A DNA stretch of 64,000 bases from Phaeodactylibacter sp. Its GTDB lineage: Bacteria; Bacteroidota; Bacteroidia; Chitinophagales; Saprospiraceae. Position numbers and translations under genes: made by a program. The DNA lies in the NCBI RefSeq assembly GCF_022763345.1, contig NZ_JALEGS010000012.1, positions 81,931-145,930 of the forward strand. The letters are read 5' to 3'. Positions 8,000 through 17,544 of the stretch are shown in pieces. The number at the start of each line of letters is the position of its first letter. Position 1 is the stretch's first letter. A model generated the notes under the pieces. The model was not told the origin of the DNA. It searched no databases and saw nothing but the letters and a program-made list of their open reading frames with translations.

Positions 8000-8560
8000 A
8001 TGGGTATGCTGAAAAACCTGCGCCTGAAGTTTCACTTCAAGGCTTTGCATAATGAACTGAATAACCGCAAACCTTCCAAAGACCGCAGTGCCGTGACCTG
8101 GAAAGGAGCGAAATCTATTGGTATCCTATTTGATGCCAATGAGCCTGACCACCGCAAGCGCATCCTGAAATACGCCGACGAGCTCCGTAAAAAGGGCAAA
8201 CAGGTTCGGCTGCTGGGTTACCTCAGTCAGCATCAGGAGGGCGAGGAATTCCCGTTCCGCACTTTCTCACCCAAAGACCAGGACTGGCGCTACTGCCCCA
8301 GAGGTGAGGAAGTACGGGAATTTATGAGCCAATCCTTCGACCTGCTTTTCTTTCTCGGGCTGCAGAGCACCCTCTGGAGCGAGTACGTTGCCGCACTCTC
8401 TAAAGCCAAGCTGCGGGTCGGTCCTTCCACAGACCATACCTACGCTTACGACCTCATGATCGAGGTGCCGGAAAAAGCCGGCCTGCCCGCATTTATCACT
8501 CAAATGGAAAACCTGCTCGGCAAAACCAATACGCCCTATGAAGCCGCAACCGCAACTTAG
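8000..8560 (+). CDS. DUF6913-type protein upstream of dapA
   Basis: A 186-residue soluble protein of unknown function. It matches my memory of the Bacteroidota DUF6913 family, which often lies beside dapA. Recognisable stretches are SIGILFDANEPDHRKRILKYA near the N-terminus and FDLLFFLGLQST, which suggest an alternating beta/alpha fold. Its last 23 bp overlap the dapA start in another frame, so the two are likely translationally coupled. No catalytic motif is evident, and a role linked to lysine or cell-wall precursor synthesis is only inferred from position. Confidence 0.8.
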   Translation: MGMLKNLRLKFHFKALHNELNNRKPSKDRSAVTWKGAKSIGILFDANEPDHRKRILKYADELRKKGKQVRLLGYLSQHQEGEEFPFRTFSPKDQDWRYCPRGEEVREFMSQSFDLLFFLGLQSTLWSEYVAALSKAKLRVGPSTDHTYAYDLMIEVPEKAGLPAFITQMENLLGKTNTPYEAATAT

Positions 8561-9434
8561 TGGCACGGGCGTTGCCCTTGTTACGCCTTTTCGCAATAAA
8601 GCTATTGATTTTCCCGCCTTGTCCCGCCTGATTGAGCATACCATTCAGGGTGGTGTCGACTTCATCGTTTCTCTGGGCACGACCGGAGAGGCCATCACAC
8701 AAAGCTCAGAAGAATGCCGGGAGGTCTTGTCCTTTACCGTCCGCGAAGTCAAGGGGCGTGTGCCTGTAGTCGCAGGCCTCTTTGGCAGCAATTACACCGA
8801 AAAACTGGTCAATGCCCTCAAAATATACGACTTTGAAGGCATCGCCGCTATCATGTCGAGCAGCCCGGCTTACAGCAAGCCTTCTCAGGAGGGTATCTAT
8901 CAGCACTATATGGCTGTGGCGGAGGCTTCACCTGTGCCGGTTATCATTTATAATGTACCGGGGCGGACTTGCTCCAATATTGAGGCGGAAACCACCCTCC
9001 GCCTTGCCCACAGCAGCGACCGTTTTCTGGCGGTGAAAGAGGCTTCCGGCGATTTGGCGCAAGCCATTTCCATTCTCAAGGATAAACCGGCGCATTTCCA
9101 GGTATGGTCGGGCGAAGACCCCCTGACCCTTCCCATGATCGCCTGCGGGGCGACCGGGGTGATCTCGGTAATTGCCAATGCTTTTCCCAATGCCTTTTCC
9201 AACATGGTGCGCCACGCGAGAGCTGGTGAACTGCAAGCCGCCCGGAAGTGGAACGACCGCCTTCATGACATCCATCCTTATCTCTACGTGGATGGCAACC
9301 CTTCCGGCATCAAAGGAGCATTGGAAATGATCGGCATTTGCAGCAAGGAGACCCGTATCCCGCTTGTGCCGCTGACAGACCAGACGTATCAGGAATTGCA
9401 CCAGGTGATTGAAAAAGCCGGGCTGTTGCCCTAA
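8538..9434 (+). CDS. dapA: 4-hydroxy-tetrahydrodipicolinate synthase
   Basis: Condenses pyruvate with L-aspartate semialdehyde in the first committed step to diaminopimelate and lysine. The 298-residue TIM-barrel has GTGVALVTPF at the start, the substrate-binding GTTGEA, the proton-relay Tyr138 in IIYNVPGRT and the Schiff-base Lys167 in AVKEASGDL, so it looks fully active. Length is normal for the family. The ATG at 8538 lies inside the end of the DUF6913 gene, which implies coupling. A PorE-like gene follows 67 bp later. Confidence 0.97.
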   Translation: MKPQPQLSGTGVALVTPFRNKAIDFPALSRLIEHTIQGGVDFIVSLGTTGEAITQSSEECREVLSFTVREVKGRVPVVAGLFGSNYTEKLVNALKIYDFEGIAAIMSSSPAYSKPSQEGIYQHYMAVAEASPVPVIIYNVPGRTCSNIEAETTLRLAHSSDRFLAVKEASGDLAQAISILKDKPAHFQVWSGEDPLTLPMIACGATGVISVIANAFPNAFSNMVRHARAGELQAARKWNDRLHDIHPYLYVDGNPSGIKGALEMIGICSKETRIPLVPLTDQTYQELHQVIEKAGLLP

Positions 9435-9501
9435 TATCGCCAGGCAACCGCACCATACCTTCTTTTACAACGTTAATAAGTAGAGCAAAAACCATATTTC
9501 T

Positions 9502-11433
9502 ATGCGCCTACTTGTCGCTGCCTTGCCGCTGCTGTTGACTTTCTCCCTCTACGGGCAAGACTACCTGACCGTTAAAGACCTGAATAAAAAAGCGGAAAAA
9601 CAGTACGAATCTGCTCAAAGCCACATCAATGCCGGTCAAAATACCGCTGCAATTGAAGTACTCGACAAACTCCTGGAAAAGGAGCCTTCCTTTATCGATG
9701 GCCACCTCATGCAGGCCGACCTCCACCTTAGGCAGCGCGCTTTCGCAAAAGCAGAATCGGGCTTTGAAACGGCACTGCGCCTCGACAGCACCTACGCTCC
9801 ACTGGCCTACTACCTGTTGGCGCAAGCCGAGTTTGAACAACAAAAATATGCAGAAGCTCAAATCCACCTGAAAGCCTACTTCGCTACCGGCAAGGTACCC
9901 CAAAAGCGCATGACCGAAGCCCGGCAGCTGCTCCGAAGCGCGGAGTTCGCCGCAGAAGCGATTCAAAACCCTGTACCCTTCGCCCCACAACCCCTGCCCG
10001 CTACCATCAATACCGACCGGCCCGAGTACCTGCCTTCCATGAATGCCAATGGCGAATTCCTGGTGTACACCACCCGCACCACACCCCGCAACGAAGACAT
10101 CTTCATCAGTCAGCGGCAGGACTCCACCTGGGGCCCTGGCCAGCCCCTCGACGCCCTCAATACGCCTTTCAACGACAGCAGCCCCAGCCTCTCCGCCGAT
10201 GGGCGCGCCATGGCCTTTGCCCGCAACGATCGCAGTGGCAATTTTGACCTCTACTATGCCCGTCAGGAAAACGGCACCTGGCAGGATCCCGAACGCCTGC
10301 CCGCTCCTGTCAATACCGGAGGATTCGAATCTCAGCCCGCCCTTTCTGCCGATGGCAACCTGCTGCTGTTTGTAAGCGACCGGGAAGGGGGCTTCGGCCG
10401 GCTCGACCTCTGGGTTACCCGCCGCAATCCTAATGGCTCCTGGCGCGATCCGCAAAACCTGGGGGATATGATCAACACGCCCCTCAACGAACAGGCGCCC
10501 TTCTTCCACCCCGATGGCCAAACCCTCTACTTCATGTCTAAAGGCCACCCGGGCATGGGGCAGTACGACCTATTCCTGGCCCGCCTCAAACCCGATGGCT
10601 CCTGGAGCCGCCCCTACAACCTGGGTTATCCCATCAACACCGCTAATAACGAAGGGGCGCTGATTGTAAGCCTCGATGGCAAAACCGCCTACTTCGATAC
10701 GGACCAGCTCGGCCCCACAGCCCGCACCCAGGAAATGGGCAATGCCGACCTCTACACCTTCGGCCTTTATCCGGATGCCCGCCCACAGCCTGCCACTTAT
10801 GTGGAAGCTACCGTAAGGGACGCAGTGTCTAAGCGACCGCTCCGGGCGAAGCTGGAGTTTGTCCGCCTCAATACTCAAAAAACACACCAACAGGGGCTAA
10901 CCGATGAGCGCGGGCAGTTCCTCGTGGTCTTGCCCATGGGGCAGGACTATGCCCTCAATGTGAGCAAGGAAGGCTACCTCTTCCATTCGGAAAACTTCGC
11001 CCTTAGCGAGCTGACAGACCTGACGGAGCCTTACCAACTCATTATCGAACTGCGCCCCGTGCCGGAAACGGATATCTCAGTGGAAAAACCCAGCGCGCCT
11101 GTGGTGCTCCGCAACGTATTCTTTGCTTCCGGCTCCGCAGAGCTCAAGCAGGAGTCTATCCCAGAGCTCAACCAGCTCAAGTCTTTTCTGGAGGACAACC
11201 CGGAACGGGGCATTATCATCAATGGCCATACCGATAATGTGGGGGAGGAAGCGGACAACCTCGCCCTGTCCGAAGCCCGGGCCAAAGCCGTACGCGACTA
11301 CCTGGCTTCCCATGGTATCAACCCCATCCGCCTGGGCTACAAAGGCTACGGGGAAAGCCGGCCCATTGCCACCAATGAGACGCCCGAAGGCCGTGCCCTG
11401 AACCGGCGTACAGAATTTGAAATTGTAAAGTAA
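9502..11433 (+). CDS. PorE-like OmpA-family protein (TPR, PD40 propeller, CRD, OmpA)
   Basis: A 643-residue exported protein with signal peptide MRLLVAALPLLLTFSLYGQ. The order of domains is TPR-like repeats (about 20-135), WD40/PD40 beta-propeller repeats (about 160-420; recurring 'P-S-A-DG' strands such as PSLSADGRAMAFARND), a carboxypeptidase-regulatory-like domain (about 430-505) and a C-terminal OmpA peptidoglycan-binding domain (about 530-643, with NGHTDNVG and NRRTEFEI). This is the architecture of PorE of the type IX secretion machinery, but Bacteroidota carry several such paralogues, so assignment to secretion is inference. It likely anchors an outer-membrane complex to peptidoglycan. 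Its stop lies one base from the convergent moaE stop. Confidence 0.85.
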   Translation: MRLLVAALPLLLTFSLYGQDYLTVKDLNKKAEKQYESAQSHINAGQNTAAIEVLDKLLEKEPSFIDGHLMQADLHLRQRAFAKAESGFETALRLDSTYAPLAYYLLAQAEFEQQKYAEAQIHLKAYFATGKVPQKRMTEARQLLRSAEFAAEAIQNPVPFAPQPLPATINTDRPEYLPSMNANGEFLVYTTRTTPRNEDIFISQRQDSTWGPGQPLDALNTPFNDSSPSLSADGRAMAFARNDRSGNFDLYYARQENGTWQDPERLPAPVNTGGFESQPALSADGNLLLFVSDREGGFGRLDLWVTRRNPNGSWRDPQNLGDMINTPLNEQAPFFHPDGQTLYFMSKGHPGMGQYDLFLARLKPDGSWSRPYNLGYPINTANNEGALIVSLDGKTAYFDTDQLGPTARTQEMGNADLYTFGLYPDARPQPATYVEATVRDAVSKRPLRAKLEFVRLNTQKTHQQGLTDERGQFLVVLPMGQDYALNVSKEGYLFHSENFALSELTDLTEPYQLIIELRPVPETDISVEKPSAPVVLRNVFFASGSAELKQESIPELNQLKSFLEDNPERGIIINGHTDNVGEEADNLALSEARAKAVRDYLASHGINPIRLGYKGYGESRPIATNETPEGRALNRRTEFEIVK

Positions 11434-11434
11434 T

Positions 11435-11851
11435 TCAGGGGTGCGCTGCCACCCACACTTCCCCGTCTTCAAAGATTTCCTTCTTCCAGATAGGCACCGT
11501 TTGCTTTAGGGTATCAATGGCGAATTCGCAGGCTTCGAAGGAGGCTTTGCGGTGAGGGGTGGAAACGGCAATGATCACGGCAATCTCGCCCAGCTCCAAT
11601 GTGCCCACCCGGTGGTGAAAGGCGATTTTCTCCACCGGCCACCGCGCTTTGGCCTGATCGGCAATTTTCTGCATTTCCTTAATAGCCATAGGCTCGTAGG
11701 CCTCAAAGTCGAGGCGGAGCACGCGCTTGCCTTGCGTGTTATCGCGCACCGTACCAATAAATACATCAATAGCGCCGGCGCTGTGGCTACCTACAAAATT
11801 AATGCACTGCTGCGGCTGAAGTGGTGTGTGTAGCAATTGTATATCGGTCAT
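11435..11851 (-). CDS. moaE: Molybdopterin synthase catalytic subunit
   Basis: A 138-residue MoaE, the large subunit that transfers sulfur from MoaD-thiocarboxylate to precursor Z in molybdenum cofactor synthesis. Seen: GAIDVFIGTVRDNTQGK, FEAYEPMA, the AFHHRVGTLELGE strand, AVSTPHRKASFEAC and the C-terminal Lys pair in PIWKKEIFEDGE. Length is normal. No other moa gene is in the window, so it stands alone here. It converges with the PorE-like gene with one base between stops, and no terminator separates them. Confidence 0.95.
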   Translation of the reverse strand: MTDIQLLHTPLQPQQCINFVGSHSAGAIDVFIGTVRDNTQGKRVLRLDFEAYEPMAIKEMQKIADQAKARWPVEKIAFHHRVGTLELGEIAVIIAVSTPHRKASFEACEFAIDTLKQTVPIWKKEIFEDGEVWVAAHP

Positions 11852-11971
11852 AAAACTGCTTTTCTAAGACTATTTTTGAAATTCGCTCCAACAGCAAATT
11901 CCAAAAAAGTCTAATCATGTTGGGAACGATTTCACCCTCGTGGGCGGTTCCTTTCCAAAAGTAAGAAAATA

Positions 11972-12670
11972 ATGCCCCAATTTGCTGTAAGCGACATCCA
12001 CGGCTGTGCCAAAACCTTCGATGCCCTGCTGAACGAAATCCAGCTTAGCCCCTCCGATGAGCTATTCCTCCTCGGGGATTATATCGACCGCGGGCCGGAC
12101 AGCAAAGGCGTAATCGATAAAATCCTGGCCCTGCAAAAAGATGGCTACCGGGTACAGTGCCTGATGGGCAACCACGAGGAAATGCTGCTGGAATGCCTAA
12201 ACCCTGCTGCTTTTGGCATGGCTGATTTATGGCAAAAAAATGGCGGTAACACCACCCTCCAAAGCTTTAGCCTGCCCGAAAATGCCAACCCCATGCATAT
12301 CCCCAAGCTGTATCTTGATTTCATGCACCGGCTGCACCTTTACCTTGAGGTGGGCCCTTACCTTTTGGTCCATGCCGGCCTGAACTTCAAAGCGCCGGAG
12401 CCTTTGCAAGACCTGAATGCCATGCTTTGGATCCGTGGCTTTTATCGGGACATCAACTACGACTGGCTCGATGGGCGCATCCTCTTACACGGACATACGC
12501 CGCAAAATACAGAGGCTACCGAACTGCAGCTCCAAAGTCTGCCCGAAAAGCAAGTGATCAATATCGATACCGGCTGCGTATTCAATAAGCATGGCCGGGA
12601 TACACTCACCGGCTTCAACCTCACCGACCAAACCTTAACTTTCGTAAAAAACCAGGAAACCCGGCCATGA
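11972..12670 (+). CDS. PPP-family metallophosphatase (PrpA/PphA-like)
   Basis: A 232-residue cytosolic calcineurin-like phosphatase. The metal-binding signature is complete: SDIHG near residue 8, GDYIDRG near 36 and GNHEE near 64, plus the downstream VHAGLNF and LLHGHTP histidines. Related enzymes include bacterial Ser/Thr phosphatases and Ap4A hydrolases; the substrate cannot be read from the sequence. Its stop overlaps the start of the RNA 2'-phosphotransferase gene by ATGA, so the two form a coupled operon. A TATTTTTG element at 11871-11878 could be its -7 box. Confidence 0.9.
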   Translation: MPQFAVSDIHGCAKTFDALLNEIQLSPSDELFLLGDYIDRGPDSKGVIDKILALQKDGYRVQCLMGNHEEMLLECLNPAAFGMADLWQKNGGNTTLQSFSLPENANPMHIPKLYLDFMHRLHLYLEVGPYLLVHAGLNFKAPEPLQDLNAMLWIRGFYRDINYDWLDGRILLHGHTPQNTEATELQLQSLPEKQVINIDTGCVFNKHGRDTLTGFNLTDQTLTFVKNQETRP

Positions 12671-13212
12671 CACCTCAGGACTACAAGCAAATCAGCAAAA
12701 AACTAAGCCTGCTCCTACGCCACAAACCGGAGCTTTACCACCTTGAACTGGACCCTCAGGGCTGGTGTGGGGTGGACGCTCTGCTCGCCGCCTTCCGAAG
12801 AAACGGGCAATCCCTCGACCGGCCTACCCTGGAAGCGGTAGTTGCTCAAAATGATAAACAGCGCTTTGCCTTTTCCCCGGATGGAACACGCATACGGGCC
12901 AATCAGGGGCATTCCATTGCCGTGCAGCTGGAGTATGCACCTCAGGAACCGCCCGAAGTGCTTTTTCACGGAACGGCCACCCGTTTCCTTAGCAGCATCT
13001 ATGAAAAAGGGCTGCTGAAGCAACAGCGGCATCATGTGCATTTGTCACCGGACATAGAGACCGCCTCAAAAGTGGGCGCCCGGCACGGCAAATTAGCGCT
13101 ACTGAAGGTCGATTCGGCCCGTATGTTTGCAGACGGGTATTCGTTTTTTCGTTCGGATAACGGCGTGTGGCTTACGGAGCAAGTACCGCCCGCTTACATC
13201 CAGCCTGTATGA
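12667..13212 (+). CDS. kptA: RNA 2'-phosphotransferase (Tpt1/KptA family)
   Basis: A 181-residue KptA enzyme that removes an internal RNA 2'-phosphate using NAD+, yielding ADP-ribose 1'',2''-cyclic phosphate and nicotinamide. The four catalytic positions known from the family can be placed: Arg18-His19 in LLRHKPE, Arg77 in RANQGHS and Arg121 in QQRHHVHLS, with the NAD-binding HGT at 101. It therefore looks active. Its start lies inside the stop of the preceding phosphatase (ATGA). Why bacteria keep this enzyme is unclear; repair of damaged RNA or ADP-ribosylation are proposals. Confidence 0.95.
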   Translation: MTPQDYKQISKKLSLLLRHKPELYHLELDPQGWCGVDALLAAFRRNGQSLDRPTLEAVVAQNDKQRFAFSPDGTRIRANQGHSIAVQLEYAPQEPPEVLFHGTATRFLSSIYEKGLLKQQRHHVHLSPDIETASKVGARHGKLALLKVDSARMFADGYSFFRSDNGVWLTEQVPPAYIQPV

Positions 13213-13325
13213 GAATCTGGCGTAATCTATCCCCCTCCACAACTAATACCTCAGGGAATGGGTTAACCTAAAACAACTTAACACATTGTGTCGGAAAGGC
13301 ACACTCCTAAGAATGCCCTGTTTCT

Positions 13326-14414
13326 ATGTCAAGAAAAGCCACCCGCATTGCGGCCCTGCTGGCCATTGCCCTGTTAGCCGCCTTGTTTTTCTTCTTCCAG
13401 GACGACATCCTGGGTAAAGATCAACCTCGAAACGCCGCTGCTGCCGAAAATGCAGCCCAACCGGAAGCCCCTCCTCAAACTCCGGTTGAAGCGATTGTCA
13501 CGCAGGCAACCTCGCTGCGCGATGCCATTTCCGTCAACGGTTCTACCGTACCCAACGAAGAAGTCGCCATCACTTCAGAGGTGGCTGGCAAGATCATCAG
13601 CATTAACTTCCGGGAAGGAGACTATGCAAAAGCCGGGCAGGTGCTGGTGCAATTGGATGACGACGAGCTGCAGGCCGAACGCAAACGACTCGTCGTCCAA
13701 CGGCGGCTTAACGAAAAAATCGCCGAGCGCCTCAAAGCCCTCTACGACAAAGAAGGTGTAAGCTTGCAGGAGTACGAAGTGGCAGCCGCCGAAGTCGAAA
13801 AAACAGAAGCCGATATTGCACTGGTCGATGCACAGTTGAGAAAACGAGTGGTCCGCGCACCTTTCGCGGGACGCCTCGGCCTGCGCATGGTTTCTGAAGG
13901 CAGCTACCTTTCTCCGGGCACGCCCATCGTTAGCCTGGTGAGCATCAACCCCATCAAGCTGGAGTTTGACGTACCAGAAAAGTACAGCCGGGCGATTGAA
14001 ACCGGAGGCCAGGTGAATTTCCGCCTTGATGGTAAAGAAAATAGCTTTCAGGCTACCGTCATCGCCAAAGAGCCGAATATTGACCCGGAGACCCGCACCC
14101 TTCGATTTAAGGCACAGGCACCCAACCCCGGCGGTCACATCCTGCCCGGCGCTTTTGCTGATGTGCAAGTGGAGCTGGAGGAATTTGCAGGCACCATCCT
14201 GGTCCCCACTCAGGCTATCATCCCTGAACTAAATGATAAAAAAGTCTTCCGCTACGAAAATGGCAAAGCGCAGCCCGTTATTGTAAATACAGGAATACGA
14301 CAGGAGCGTAATATTCAAATTTTGGAAGGGCTTAACGTGGGCGACACCATCATCACCACTGGGCTGCTGCAAATCAAGCCAGGCGACCCTGTCCGTATTT
14401 CCAAGCTAAATTAA
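13326..14414 (+). CDS. RND efflux periplasmic adaptor (membrane fusion protein)
   Basis: A 362-residue HlyD/AcrA-type adaptor. An N-terminal membrane anchor (IAALLAIALLAALFFFF) is followed by a Pro/Ala linker, a lipoyl half (EVAGKIISINFREGDYAKAGQVLVQLDDDEL), a short coiled-coil hairpin (about 115-160), the second lipoyl half (VRAPFAGRLGLRMVSEGSYLSPG) and a beta-barrel plus membrane-proximal domain. It bridges the pump encoded 8 bp downstream to an outer-membrane channel. The anchor appears to be a transmembrane helix, not a lipoprotein signal. Substrate is unknown. Confidence 0.93.
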   Translation: MSRKATRIAALLAIALLAALFFFFQDDILGKDQPRNAAAAENAAQPEAPPQTPVEAIVTQATSLRDAISVNGSTVPNEEVAITSEVAGKIISINFREGDYAKAGQVLVQLDDDELQAERKRLVVQRRLNEKIAERLKALYDKEGVSLQEYEVAAAEVEKTEADIALVDAQLRKRVVRAPFAGRLGLRMVSEGSYLSPGTPIVSLVSINPIKLEFDVPEKYSRAIETGGQVNFRLDGKENSFQATVIAKEPNIDPETRTLRFKAQAPNPGGHILPGAFADVQVELEEFAGTILVPTQAIIPELNDKKVFRYENGKAQPVIVNTGIRQERNIQILEGLNVGDTIITTGLLQIKPGDPVRISKLN

Positions 14415-14422
14415 CCACACCT

Positions 14423-17400
14423 ATGAGCCTGTCATCCCTAAGTATAAAGCGCCCGGTACTGGCATCCGTCTTGTCTATCGTCATCGTGCTCTTCGGCCTT
14501 ATCGGGCTGACCTACCTGGGCGTACGCGAGTACCCAAGTGTGGACCCTCCCATCATTACCGTTACCACCAACTACGTAGGGGCCAACGCAGATATCATTG
14601 AGTCTCAAATCACTGAGCCGGTGGAAGAAGCCGTGAATGGTATTGCCGGCATTCGCTCCATTACTTCCGTTAGCCGGGACGGACGAAGCACACTGACTGT
14701 AGAATTTGATCTAGAGGTAGACTTGGAAACCGCTGCCAACGATGTGCGCGACAAGGTCTCTCAGGTTGTGGGCGAGCTGCCCCCTGATACCGATCCGCCC
14801 GTAGTCTCTAAAGCTGATGCCGATTCTGATCCCATCATTTTCCTCAATATACAAAGCGACCAACGCTCCCTGCTTGAGCTCACCGATATCGCGGAGAATG
14901 TCTTCAAGGAGCGCCTTCAGACTATTAATGGTGTGAGTGAAATACGCATCTGGGGCCAGAAGAAATATGCCATGCGCCTGTGGATTGAGGCAGAACGGCT
15001 GGCGGCCTATGGGCTTACCCCTTTGGATGTACAGCAAGCCTTACAACGTGAAAATATAGAACTCCCCTCCGGCCGGGTAGAAGGAGCCAACACCGAGCTC
15101 ACCGTACGAACACAAGGCAGGCTCACCACCCCTGATGAATTCAATAACCTCATCCTGAAAGAAGAAAACGGCCGTATTGTCCGCTTCCGCGATATCGGCT
15201 ACGCTGAGCTGGGCCCGGAAAACTTGCGTACCGTACTCAAGCGGGACGGCGTGCCTATGGTGGGCAACGCCATCGTACCCCAACCTGGGGCCAACAATAT
15301 CGAAATTGCCGATGCCTTCTACGAACGCCTCGAGCAAATCAAAAAAGACCTGCCCGCTGACATCCAACTGGGTATTGGCTTCGATAAAACGCAGTTTATC
15401 CGTGACTCCATCGATGAAGTGGAGCAGACCATCTATGTCGCATTCGGGCTGGTGGTCATGATTATCTTTTTATTCCTGCGTGACTGGCGGACTACCATTA
15501 TCCCGGTCATTGTTATCCCCATTGCCCTTATCGGTGCCTTCTTTGTGATGTATGCCGCCAATTTCTCCATCAACGTGCTCACACTACTGGGCATCGTGCT
15601 CGCCATCGGGCTGGTGGTGGATGACGCTGTGGTCGTCCTTGAAAATATTTACACGAAAGTGGAAAATGGCATGACGCCCCTTGAAGCAGCTATGAAAGGC
15701 AGTGAAGAAATTTTCTTTGCTGTTATTGCCACTACCGTAGCGCTGGTTGCCGTTTTTATGCCGGTCATCTTCTTGCAGGGCCTTACCGGGCGCCTGTTCC
15801 GGGAGTTCGGCATCGTCATCGCCGGAGCCGTGGTCATCTCCTCCTTTGTGGCCCTCACCCTTACGCCCATGCTGTCGAGCAGTATCCTGAAAAAGCGCGA
15901 ACGGCAGCCCTGGTTTTACCGGGTCACCGAGCCCTTTTTCGTTGCCCTGACCAAAGGCTACCGCAGTACCCTGAATGGTTTCATGCAGGTCCGCTGGCTG
16001 GCACTGGTCATCATGGCAATCTCAGGCTGGGCCATCTATGCCATCGGGGGCGGGCTGCCTCAGGAACTGGCACCCTTGGAGGACCGAAGCCGTATCCGGG
16101 CTTTTGCCCGTGCCCCGGAAGGCTCCACCTTTGAATACATGGATGCCTATACCAATGACCTGGTCGAAACAATGGTCGAGGCCATACCCGAGAGCGAAGG
16201 GGTGATTTCCGTAACCTCCCCCGGCTTTGGTGCTTCCACTTCCGTAAATTCTGCTTTTGCCTTTGCCGTCCTGGAAGATCCTCAAAAAAGGGAACGCAGT
16301 CAGACGGAAATTCTCAATGCGATACGACCTGAAGTCAGCGAATTGACCGGAGCCCTGACGTATCTCAGTGAAGAGCAGAGCATCGGCAACGGCCGGGGAG
16401 GGCTACCAGTACAGTACGTACTGCAGGCCCCAAATTTCGAAAAGCTCAAAGAGACCCTGCCTCGCTTTGTGGAGAAAGTCAAGCAAGACCCGACCTTCAG
16501 CTTTGTGGATGTCGACCTGAAGTTCAACAAACCGGAGCTGAACATCGAAATCAACCGGCAGAAAGCCCGTGACCTGGGTGTTTCTGTACTGGATATTGCG
16601 CAGACCCTCCAACTGGGGCTCAGCGGGCAGCGCTTCGGGTATTTCATTATGAATGGCAAACAGTATCAGGTCATTGGGCAGATACAGCGCGAAGGACGAG
16701 ACGAACCCGTTGATTTACGCTCCCTTTATGTACGTAATGACGCCGGAAATATGGTGCAGCTGGACAATCTGGTCACCCTGGAAGAGCAAATCACTCCACC
16801 GACGCTGTTCCGCTTCAACCGCTTTGCTTCTGCTACTGTATCCGCTGGCCTGTCGGGCGACAATACCCTGGGCAACGGTATCGAAGCCATGAACCGCATC
16901 GCAGCGGAAACACTGGACGATGGCTTTTACACCACCCTGACTGGTACGTCCCGCGATTTTGCGGAAAGCTCCTCCAGCCTGGTCTTCGCTTTTGCGCTGG
17001 CATTGGTGCTTATCTACCTGGTTTTAGCAGCCCAGTTTGAGAGCTTTATCGATCCGTTTATCATCATGTTCACCGTGCCCCTCGCGCTGGCAGGCGCTGT
17101 TTTATCCCTGATGCTCTACGGGCAAACCCTGAACATATTCAGTCAGATCGGCATTATCATGCTCATTGGTCTGGTAGCCAAAAACGGCATCCTGATTGTG
17201 GAATTCGCCAATCAGCGGAAAGAAGCCGGGCTGAGCCGCCTGGAAGCCATCAAGGAGGCTGCCGAAGCACGTTTCCGACCCATCCTCATGACGAGCCTGT
17301 CCACCATATTGGGCGTATTGCCGATTGCCCTGGCGCTGGGTGCCGGGTCTGAAAGCCGGGTCTCTATGGGTATCGCCGTCATCGGCGGGCTGGTCTTTTC

Positions 17401-17509
17401 AACGGTGCTGACACTCTACGTGATTCCGGCCATTTATTCCTATCTTTCCAGCAAAGAAGCCAAACGCACCAAGCGGGAGGAACAACTCAAGGCACTGGAG
17501 GAGGCGTAG
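14423..17509 (+). CDS. RND multidrug efflux pump, inner-membrane transporter (AcrB/MexB type)
   Basis: A 1028-residue proton-driven transporter of the HAE family. The topology is a first transmembrane helix (VLASVLSIVIVLFGLIGLTYLGV), a large periplasmic loop, six helices with the relay motif GLVVDDAVVVLENIY in TM4, a second large loop and six more helices ending at VIGGLVFSTVLTLYVIPAIYSYL. LAAQFESFIDPFIIMFTVPLALAG is the TM8-9 hallmark. It is cotranscribed with the adaptor 8 bp upstream. No TolC/OprM-type partner lies beside it, so the outer channel must be encoded elsewhere. Confidence 0.95.
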   Translation: MSLSSLSIKRPVLASVLSIVIVLFGLIGLTYLGVREYPSVDPPIITVTTNYVGANADIIESQITEPVEEAVNGIAGIRSITSVSRDGRSTLTVEFDLEVDLETAANDVRDKVSQVVGELPPDTDPPVVSKADADSDPIIFLNIQSDQRSLLELTDIAENVFKERLQTINGVSEIRIWGQKKYAMRLWIEAERLAAYGLTPLDVQQALQRENIELPSGRVEGANTELTVRTQGRLTTPDEFNNLILKEENGRIVRFRDIGYAELGPENLRTVLKRDGVPMVGNAIVPQPGANNIEIADAFYERLEQIKKDLPADIQLGIGFDKTQFIRDSIDEVEQTIYVAFGLVVMIIFLFLRDWRTTIIPVIVIPIALIGAFFVMYAANFSINVLTLLGIVLAIGLVVDDAVVVLENIYTKVENGMTPLEAAMKGSEEIFFAVIATTVALVAVFMPVIFLQGLTGRLFREFGIVIAGAVVISSFVALTLTPMLSSSILKKRERQPWFYRVTEPFFVALTKGYRSTLNGFMQVRWLALVIMAISGWAIYAIGGGLPQELAPLEDRSRIRAFARAPEGSTFEYMDAYTNDLVETMVEAIPESEGVISVTSPGFGASTSVNSAFAFAVLEDPQKRERSQTEILNAIRPEVSELTGALTYLSEEQSIGNGRGGLPVQYVLQAPNFEKLKETLPRFVEKVKQDPTFSFVDVDLKFNKPELNIEINRQKARDLGVSVLDIAQTLQLGLSGQRFGYFIMNGKQYQVIGQIQREGRDEPVDLRSLYVRNDAGNMVQLDNLVTLEEQITPPTLFRFNRFASATVSAGLSGDNTLGNGIEAMNRIAAETLDDGFYTTLTGTSRDFAESSSSLVFAFALALVLIYLVLAAQFESFIDPFIIMFTVPLALAGAVLSLMLYGQTLNIFSQIGIIMLIGLVAKNGILIVEFANQRKEAGLSRLEAIKEAAEARFRPILMTSLSTILGVLPIALALGAGSESRVSMGIAVIGGLVFSTVLTLYVIPAIYSYLSSKEAKRTKREEQLKALEEA

Positions 17510-17544
17510 GGAAACTGAAAAGCTAAAAACGCAGACGAAAACGA

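Noticed and set aside
9508..10548. Antisense 346-residue frame inside the PorE-like gene
   Set aside because: The sense strand encodes a clear multi-domain protein; the antisense frame has no recognisable domain.
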